Shown here in pieces: positions 6,470 through 10,903 of a stretch of 10,903 nucleotides of DNA; the first letter of the stretch is position 1; the number at the start of each line of letters is the position of its first letter. Origin of the DNA: Bacillota bacterium (GTDB lineage: Bacteria; Bacillota; Clostridia; Lachnospirales; Lachnospiraceae); contig JAEYJO010000070.1 in assembly GCA_023408815.1 (NCBI GenBank), forward strand, positions 1-10,903, read 5' to 3'. Under the pieces are notes generated by a model, which made no database searches, was not told the origin of the DNA, and was given only the letters and a program-made list of their open reading frames with translations. The position numbers and the translations under genes are program-made.

Positions 6470-6902
6470 TCTTTACAGACCCTTTTTGGAGGCCACTCGC
6501 AATGTGTTTCAGCTAATGCTGGACATTACTGACATCGACGAGCTTTCTCCGGAGAAACATGTGGATGAGGACGGTTTGGATATTTCCATCGGGATTATAG
6601 GAGAAATGGAAGGAGAGGTCATTTATCGTTTCCCGCGCACTACATCCCTCGGTATGGTAAATATCATGAGCGGACTGGAAATGGATACTGTGGACGAATT
6701 TGTAATCTCAGCTATTTCTGAAATAGCGAACATAATCAGCGGTAATGTACTCACTATGTTTGCCCAGAAAGACGTGAAATGTGATATATTGCCGCCGGTA
6801 TCACGCAAAGCAGAGAGCAGAGACGGTTATACCACCTGCTGTATCGCTACTCCTGCGGGAGACGTTTGTCTGGACATCCTTATGAAGTCCGCCGCAAAAT
6901 AG
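6459..6902 (+). CDS. cheX: CheX-like chemotaxis phosphatase-family protein
   Basis: 147 residues, the size of CheX. The ATG at 6459 is preferred over an upstream ATG at 6399 because GGGGGTG lies about 9 nt before it and the conserved fold begins directly after. The motif SEIANIISGN at residues 87-96 supplies Glu88 and Asn91 of the E-x2-N signature, which in CheC/CheX/FliY positions the water that removes phosphate from CheY-P. The N-terminal half DISIGIIGEMEGEVIYRF fits the CheX beta sheet. It overlaps the hemerythrin gene by 11 bp. No flagellar or other chemotaxis gene is in the window, so the target response regulator is unknown; stand-alone CheX domains also occur outside motility systems. 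Confidence 0.82.
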   Translation: MTDNLYRPFLEATRNVFQLMLDITDIDELSPEKHVDEDGLDISIGIIGEMEGEVIYRFPRTTSLGMVNIMSGLEMDTVDEFVISAISEIANIISGNVLTMFAQKDVKCDILPPVSRKAESRDGYTTCCIATPAGDVCLDILMKSAAK

Positions 6903-6944
6903 ACGAAGCATTCGAGAATGCGGAAGTGAAAAGCAAAGGTGTAA

Positions 6945-6983
6945 GGCGTATTTTCTGTCATGAAAATACGCCGTTTGTATAAT
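6945..6983 (+). promoter_or_regulatory. Perfect 11-bp hairpin overlapping a possible promoter before the alcohol dehydrogenase
   Basis: GGCGTATTTTC 6945-6955 pairs with GAAAATACGCC 6962-6972 around a 6-nt loop. The stem is followed only by GTTTGT, a weak terminator tail for the hemerythrin-cheX unit. TATAAT at 6978-6983 with CTGTCA at 6955-6960 (17-bp spacer, 4 of 6 in the -35) would put the -35 in the hairpin loop. Either role, or an operator, is possible. Confidence 0.45.
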
Positions 6984-7028
6984 ATACTAATATTAACTTA
7001 TATTACCCACCAATGGAAGGAGAACCTA

Positions 7029-8204
7029 ATGGAAAATTTTAAATTCTACAGTCCCACCTATTTTGTTTTCGGCAAAGAAGAAGAAACGAGAACAGGACAC
7101 TATATAAAACGCTTCGGCGGTAAAAAGGTCCTGATTCACTACGGCGGCGGCTCTGTAATACGCTCCGGCCTTCTGGACAGAGTAAAGCTTTCCCTGGAAG
7201 CAGATGGAATAGAATTCGTGGAACTGGGCGGCGTTAAGCCGAATCCCAGAAGCGGCCTTGTTTATGAGGGCATTGAGCTGTGCAGGAAAGAAAACGTGGA
7301 CTTCGTCCTCGCGATAGGCGGCGGGAGTACCATCGATTCCTCCAAGGCCATAGCTGCCGGTGCTGTCTATGATGGAGATTTCTGGGATTTCTACCAAGGA
7401 AAGGCAGTCACAAAGGCGCTTCCTATAGGAACTATACTCACGATATCCGCAGCAGGAAGTGAAGGGTCGCCGGATTCCGTTATTACCAACGAGGATGGAA
7501 TGTATAAGCGCGGCGCTACGGGAGAGGCTTTCCGCCCGGCATTTTCTATTTTAAATCCTGCGCTGACCCAGACCCTTCCTCCCTTTCAAATTGCTTGCGG
7601 AATTACGGATATAATGGCACACTTATTCGAGCGTTATTTTACCACCACCACTGAGGTCGAGGTAACCGATAGGATGATAGAGGGTTTGCTTCTGACCGTA
7701 ATCAAGGAAGCGCCCCGTGTAATAGAGGATCCTTGCAATTATCAGGCGCAGGCTAACATCATGTGGGCAGGAATGATGGCTCACAACAATTCCTGCGGAG
7801 TAGGAAGAGTACAGGACTGGGCGAGTCACGACATCGAGCATGAGCTTTCTGCAATATACGACTGTGCACATGGAGCGGGATTGGCGGTAGTATTTCCTGC
7901 ATGGATGCAGTATAACATGAAACACGATATAAACCGTTTTGCCCAGCTCGCAGTTCGTGTATGGGGCTGCCAAATGGATTTTATGAATCCCGGGAATACG
8001 GCGAAGGCAGGAATCGCAGCGCTTAGACGATTCTGGACCTCTATAGGAATGCCTTCTGATTTTGCAGGGCTTGGAGCCAGGGAAGAGGACATAGAGAAAA
8101 TGGCACATACTGCCTGCTATGGTGATGGCCGGAATGGTGTTATCGGAGGCTTTGCCAAGCTGGAGGAGAAAGATGTCGCTGCTATTTACCGTCTGATGCT
8201 GTAA
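7029..8204 (+). CDS. Iron-type (group III) alcohol dehydrogenase of the YqhD/BdhA clade
   Basis: 391 residues. Predicted to reduce aldehydes to alcohols with NAD(P)H in the cytoplasm; butanol dehydrogenases and YqhD are the nearest characterised relatives I recognise. The N-terminus MENFKFYSPTYFVFGK and the dinucleotide motif GGGSTIDSSKAI (from residue 97) are typical. The metal ligands are Asp194, His198, His267 and His281, the same numbers as in E. coli YqhD. GGAAGGAG sits 6 nt before the ATG at 7029; the longer open frame from 6960 lacks such a site and would translate the upstream hairpin. A fermentative role, disposal of reducing equivalents or detoxification of reactive aldehydes, is likely but the substrate cannot be read from sequence. 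Confidence 0.92.
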   Translation: MENFKFYSPTYFVFGKEEETRTGHYIKRFGGKKVLIHYGGGSVIRSGLLDRVKLSLEADGIEFVELGGVKPNPRSGLVYEGIELCRKENVDFVLAIGGGSTIDSSKAIAAGAVYDGDFWDFYQGKAVTKALPIGTILTISAAGSEGSPDSVITNEDGMYKRGATGEAFRPAFSILNPALTQTLPPFQIACGITDIMAHLFERYFTTTTEVEVTDRMIEGLLLTVIKEAPRVIEDPCNYQAQANIMWAGMMAHNNSCGVGRVQDWASHDIEHELSAIYDCAHGAGLAVVFPAWMQYNMKHDINRFAQLAVRVWGCQMDFMNPGNTAKAGIAALRRFWTSIGMPSDFAGLGAREEDIEKMAHTACYGDGRNGVIGGFAKLEEKDVAAIYRLML

Positions 8205-8284
8205 AATCAAAGCAGTATCTTATCAGAAAATACATGTTATCATACAAAAGACAAAAGCCAGATTAATGTGTCGGAGGAAGTAAA

Positions 8285-9460
8285 GTGACACGAGAGCAAA
8301 ATAACATAAGAGAAAACGAAGAAAAAATGAACCAGATACATATGCGGGAAATGTATAATGCATATGAGAAAATTGACGGAGACTGGCTCAGGCTCCACTA
8401 TAAGGTTTCCCTATGGATGGTGGTGTTTGCCTTCCTTGTGGAATGTATATTAGGGGCAATACTGGTGCGTTCCGAGCTGCTTGAGACGACGGTGAATATG
8501 TTCGCCTGGAAGTTTGTCGTATTGCCCAGCGGAATTAATTTCCTCTGTATCCTTATTAATACGTTGGTAATGAAATCGGAAAACTTCTCTCAGAAGCAGA
8601 AAATATATGTGATCTCACTGAGTGTAGTGGCCGTCAGTTTCGTGCTGTTTACGGTGCATACCATATTTTGGACTACCTACAGTATATTCTTGGGGGCAAT
8701 CATGATGACAATTATTTATGCCAGCTACAGCCTGACAGGAACTACTGCGGTGACGAGCCTTATTCTCATTGTCGTTTCAGAATTGTTTATCAAATGGGAT
8801 ACGGGGAAGGTAAGTGTTTTCGAGAGCGCGCTTCGAATGGGTGACTTTTTGATTTCCATCGCTATTCTGGCGGCGCTTTCTGCGGCCTGTATGGTAGCGA
8901 TACGGTTCGAGCGCAAGAAGAATAAGGCAAGTATACGGCTGCAAATAGAGCGTATGCAGCTTCAGCATAGCCTTCAGATAGATGAGATGACGGGCGTATT
9001 TAATCGTAAGATGCTCCATGATTTGCTAAAGAGCATTGAGGAAGAGGAGGAATACGGCAGATATATCCTTGCGATGGCGGATATCGATCATTTTAAGAGT
9101 ATAAATGATAGTTGGGGGCACCCTTTCGGGGATAAATGCCTGATAGAATTCGCCGAACTTTTAAAGACGGATGAGGATAAAGCAACCCCCTTCCGTTATG
9201 GGGGAGATGAATTCTGTCTGCTGTTTCACGATACCAGCATGGGAGAGGCGATGGATATCTGCGAGGATATAAAGACGAAACTGAATAGATTGCGTTTCGA
9301 AGAGAATCCCGATGCCAGGCTGACGGCAAGCTTTGGACTTTCCGCATATACGGAGAGAGTCGATGCAGTTCGCCTCTTCGTCCGTGCCGATCGCGCCTTG
9401 TACGAGGCTAAGCGGATGCGCAATTCTGTTCGTATCTATTCCAAGGAAGAGCAGCCGTGA
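8285..9460 (+). CDS. Membrane-bound diguanylate cyclase (GGDEF)
   Basis: 391 residues. It makes cyclic di-GMP from two GTP. The start is GTG at 8285 with GGAGGAAG 5 nt upstream; an in-frame ATG at 8327 has a poorer site. Six predicted transmembrane segments lie at about residues 41-61, 74-96, 107-129, 131-150, 152-170 and 187-207 and form an unassigned sensor. A short basic, coiled linker leads to the GGDEF domain from about residue 232 (DEMTGVFNRK). ADIDHFKSIND and the intact active site GGDEF at 306-310 indicate an active cyclase. The position of the inhibitory I-site (RxxD, five residues before GGDEF) reads EDKA, so product inhibition at that site is not expected. No EAL or HD-GYP domain is present. 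The following acyltransferase gene starts 26 bp downstream. Confidence 0.93.
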   Translation: MTREQNNIRENEEKMNQIHMREMYNAYEKIDGDWLRLHYKVSLWMVVFAFLVECILGAILVRSELLETTVNMFAWKFVVLPSGINFLCILINTLVMKSENFSQKQKIYVISLSVVAVSFVLFTVHTIFWTTYSIFLGAIMMTIIYASYSLTGTTAVTSLILIVVSELFIKWDTGKVSVFESALRMGDFLISIAILAALSAACMVAIRFERKKNKASIRLQIERMQLQHSLQIDEMTGVFNRKMLHDLLKSIEEEEEYGRYILAMADIDHFKSINDSWGHPFGDKCLIEFAELLKTDEDKATPFRYGGDEFCLLFHDTSMGEAMDICEDIKTKLNRLRFEENPDARLTASFGLSAYTERVDAVRLFVRADRALYEAKRMRNSVRIYSKEEQP

Positions 9461-9474
9461 AAATAAATTTTTGC

Positions 9475-9480
9475 CAGGAG
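9475..9480 (+). promoter_or_regulatory. Ribosome binding site that sets the start of the acyltransferase gene
   Basis: CAGGAG ends 6 nt before the ATG at 9487. The alternative GTG at 9457, which overlaps the cyclase stop, has no comparable site. Confidence 0.7.
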
Positions 9481-9486
9481 AAAGCT

Positions 9487-10122
9487 ATGTATATGCAAAA
9501 GGTGGATATGAATACATATCCGAGAAAAGTACATTTTGATTATTTTCGCGCTATGGGCTATCCGTATGTGGGTTTGACGTCGAATGTGGATATTACGCAG
9601 GTTGTAGGTAAGGCCAGGGAGAGAGGGCATTCTTCCTTTCTATATCTGCTTTATGCAGCGGGAAATGCGGCTAATTCAGTACAGGAATTCCGCCAGCGCA
9701 TTGACGGGGATGGCATCGTGGAATATGAATTCTGCAGGACATCCCATACGGTAATGAAAACGGATGGTACCTATGCCTACTGCGAGGCCGACCCGACCCT
9801 TAGTTTCGAGCGGTTCATGGAGGAAACTGCCAGAAATCAGGAAAAGGTACTTGCAAGCGGGGGCTTGGAGGAGGAAAGCGATCCGAATTCCCTCTTTTTC
9901 ATTTCCTGTCTGCCGTGGGTAAGCTATACGTCGCTGATACAGCCGGTGCCCTTTCCCGCGGACTCCAATCCCAGAATCACATGGGGAAAATATTTTACAG
10001 AGGAAGGCAGGCTTATGCTTCCGGTAAGTGTACTGGCTCATCATGCCCTGATAGACGGCAGGCAGATAGCAGATTTCTACGAGAGCTTATCTCAGGGCCT
10101 GGTGAAGGAGTGCTTTATTTAA
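9487..10122 (+). CDS. Chloramphenicol acetyltransferase-like acyltransferase
   Basis: 211 residues, the length of classical trimeric CAT proteins. It starts at the ATG at 9487, preceded by CAGGAG. The catalytic signature HHALIDG is at residues 185-191: His186 is the expected general base and Asp190 the structural partner, matching HHxxxDG of CAT. The N-terminal YPRKVHFDYFRAMGYPYVGLTSNVDIT segment is also family-typical. CAT-fold proteins transfer acetyl from acetyl-CoA to a hydroxyl; many chromosomal homologues in clostridia are not known to confer resistance, so the substrate should be left open. It lies 26 bp after the diguanylate cyclase gene and is probably cotranscribed with it. Confidence 0.85.
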   Translation: MYMQKVDMNTYPRKVHFDYFRAMGYPYVGLTSNVDITQVVGKARERGHSSFLYLLYAAGNAANSVQEFRQRIDGDGIVEYEFCRTSHTVMKTDGTYAYCEADPTLSFERFMEETARNQEKVLASGGLEEESDPNSLFFISCLPWVSYTSLIQPVPFPADSNPRITWGKYFTEEGRLMLPVSVLAHHALIDGRQIADFYESLSQGLVKECFI

Positions 10123-10181
10123 TGTGGAACTTTTCGAGTAAGCGTTGAGTAAGACCTGTTTAAGCACTCTAAAAAAAATGC

Positions 10182-10210
10182 TTGCAATTATGAAAAACTA
10201 AAAGTATAAT
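10182..10210 (+). promoter_or_regulatory. Sigma-A promoter of the putative noncoding RNA
   Basis: TTGCAA at 10182-10187 and TATAAT at 10205-10210 with a 17-bp spacer: one or two mismatches in the -35 and a perfect -10. No start codon with a ribosome binding site and a sustained reading frame follows. Confidence 0.7.
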
Positions 10211-10216
10211 AAAACG

Positions 10217-10716
10217 CGTATGGAATGCAGATATATGTAAGGTTGGAGTTTCCATGCAAATATTTATGGCAGCCAAGGCTGCATTATTGATTGAGTTAGG
10301 AGCTCAAATTTTATAAGTTGGTTACTTATAACCATTTAACCAGTGTGTATACGACACATCAACTTGTGAAACGGTCAATAAGAGTATTAAAAGTGAAATA
10401 TTTGCTATATAGACTCGAGAACCTGAATATCTGTAATGCTGAATAATAAAATGATTTTTCTGTCCTTAACAAACGGATTGCGATGCGGTTTGTCAAAGAG
10501 CGGGCATAGGAATAGGGGTAGTGAACCCTGTTAAACTGAGCACCCTCAAAAGCGTCGAATTCGGTTATCCCGACTGAAAAAGTTTCCATGACCCTCCGGC
10601 AGAACGGGCGGTTTAGGTGAAGAACTTTAAAGAAAAGGATAGCCGGGGCGGAAGACTTTGATAGCGAACAGAAAAACGCAAGGTAGGAATGATGTATATG
10701 CATTCCTGCCTTTTTT
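10217..10716 (+). ncRNA. Candidate large structured noncoding RNA, about 500 nt, family not recognised
   Basis: The stretch runs from a good promoter to a strong intrinsic terminator and holds no credible plus-strand reading frame. Local hairpins: ATGGAA with TTCCAT (about 10220-10255), GCAGCC 10269-10274 with GGCTGC 10277-10282, TTATAAGT 10311-10318 with ACTTATAA 10324-10331, ACAAAC 10469-10474 with GTTTGT 10488-10493, and GTCG 10554-10557 with CGAC 10571-10574. A long-range helix pairs AAAGTTTCC 10579-10587 with GGAAGACTTT 10650-10659 (one bulge). It continues inside as CTCCGGC 10594-10600 with GCCGGGG 10642-10648. The 3' half (10465-10716) is richer in G+C and more structured than the 5' half. 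It does not look like tmRNA, RNase P RNA, SRP RNA or a T-box to me. Families of large clostridial RNAs such as raiA, ROOL or OLE are possible, but I cannot match it to any of them from memory. Confidence 0.55.
10681..10716 (+). terminator. Strong intrinsic terminator of the putative ncRNA
   Basis: AGGTAGGAATG 10681-10691 pairs with CATTCCTGCCT 10701-10711 (11 bp, one G-U pair) around a 9-nt loop and is followed by a six-T run to 10716. Confidence 0.88.
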
Positions 10717-10903
10717 ATGTAATAGGATTAGGGTGTCAAAAGGTCCTTTTGCGAACGTCTCTAGGTAATATGCTCAAAACAAAAAACTCGCTGCGCTCAA
10801 ACAGTTTTGTTTTCTGTTATGGCTCAAATATCCAGAGAAAGAACTTCTAAATATTTACATAGGCGCAGTCGTTCTTTTTGTTTTGGTCATATTGACCAGA
10901 ATG
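10717..10903. repeat. Non-coding tail with several inverted repeats
   Basis: No protein gene is supported here. Inverted repeats are CAAAAG 10737-10742 with CTTTTG 10746-10751, AAAACAAAAAACT 10776-10788 with AGTTTTGTTTT 10803-10813 (loop contains CGCTGCGCTC), GAAAGAAC near 10837 with GTTCTTTTT near 10871, and TGGTCA with TGACCA at about 10885-10899. The A/T-stemmed hairpin at 10776-10813 could act as a terminator on either strand. The whole stretch may be a dispersed intergenic repeat. Confidence 0.45.

Noticed and set aside
6960..7028. Longer N-terminus for the alcohol dehydrogenase.
   Set aside because: The extension would encode part of the perfect hairpin and promoter; the ATG at 7029 has GGAAGGAG at ideal spacing and gives metal ligand positions identical to YqhD.
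10359..10703. Minus-strand open frame of 114 codons across the candidate ncRNA.
   Set aside because: No ribosome binding site or recognisable domain, composition unlike the neighbouring genes, and it includes the terminator hairpin in antisense.
1..10903. CRISPR arrays, tRNA or rRNA genes.
   Set aside because: No regularly spaced direct repeats, no tRNA cloverleaf with TTC-x-A-x-TC arm and CCA end, and no rRNA-like sequence was seen on either strand.

Overview
The window looks like chromosomal DNA from an anaerobic, low-to-moderate GC Firmicute, most likely a clostridium of the Lachnospiraceae type. This rests on strong AGGAGG-type ribosome binding sites, consensus sigma-A promoters, a T-box leader, a bacteriohemerythrin, a CheX-type protein and an iron-type alcohol dehydrogenase. 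The assignment to a family is an inference from style and gene content; no rRNA or other marker gene is present.

Layout from left to right. (1) Bases 1-127 carry the right end of an IS200/IS605-type element: a probable TnpB C-terminal tail overlapped by a multi-hairpin RNA that resembles a TnpB guide-RNA (omega RNA) scaffold. (2) 199-2513 is a two-gene operon: a gluconate 2-dehydrogenase subunit 3-like small subunit and a GMC flavin oxidoreductase with a Cys-x5-Cys-x3-Cys motif like the [3Fe-4S] site of bacterial FAD-glucose dehydrogenases. (3) A convergent minus-strand gene (2563-3162) encodes an unrecognised protein built from two copies of one ~80-residue domain. (4) A long leucine T-box leader (about 3304-3717) precedes leuA (3748-5274). 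It has a CUC specifier and two successive antiterminator/terminator modules behind one Stem I. A small FMN-binding split-barrel protein follows. (5) 6041-6902 is a bacteriohemerythrin overlapping a CheX-like protein, then a YqhD/BdhA-type alcohol dehydrogenase (7029-8204). (6) A membrane diguanylate cyclase (8285-9460) is followed closely by a chloramphenicol acetyltransferase-like acyltransferase (9487-10122). (7) The last 780 bases hold no credible protein gene. They contain a consensus promoter, about 500 nt of hairpin-rich sequence and a strong intrinsic terminator, so probably a large structured noncoding RNA. A stretch of inverted repeats runs from there to the window end.

The genes do not form one pathway. 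The recurring themes are redox chemistry (GMC enzyme, flavin protein, alcohol dehydrogenase, hemerythrin), signalling (CheX, diguanylate cyclase) and RNA-based control (T-box, putative omega RNA, putative large ncRNA). The observations most worth following are the serial T-box leader, the unassigned ncRNA and the cytochrome-free, Tat-free GMC enzyme pair.
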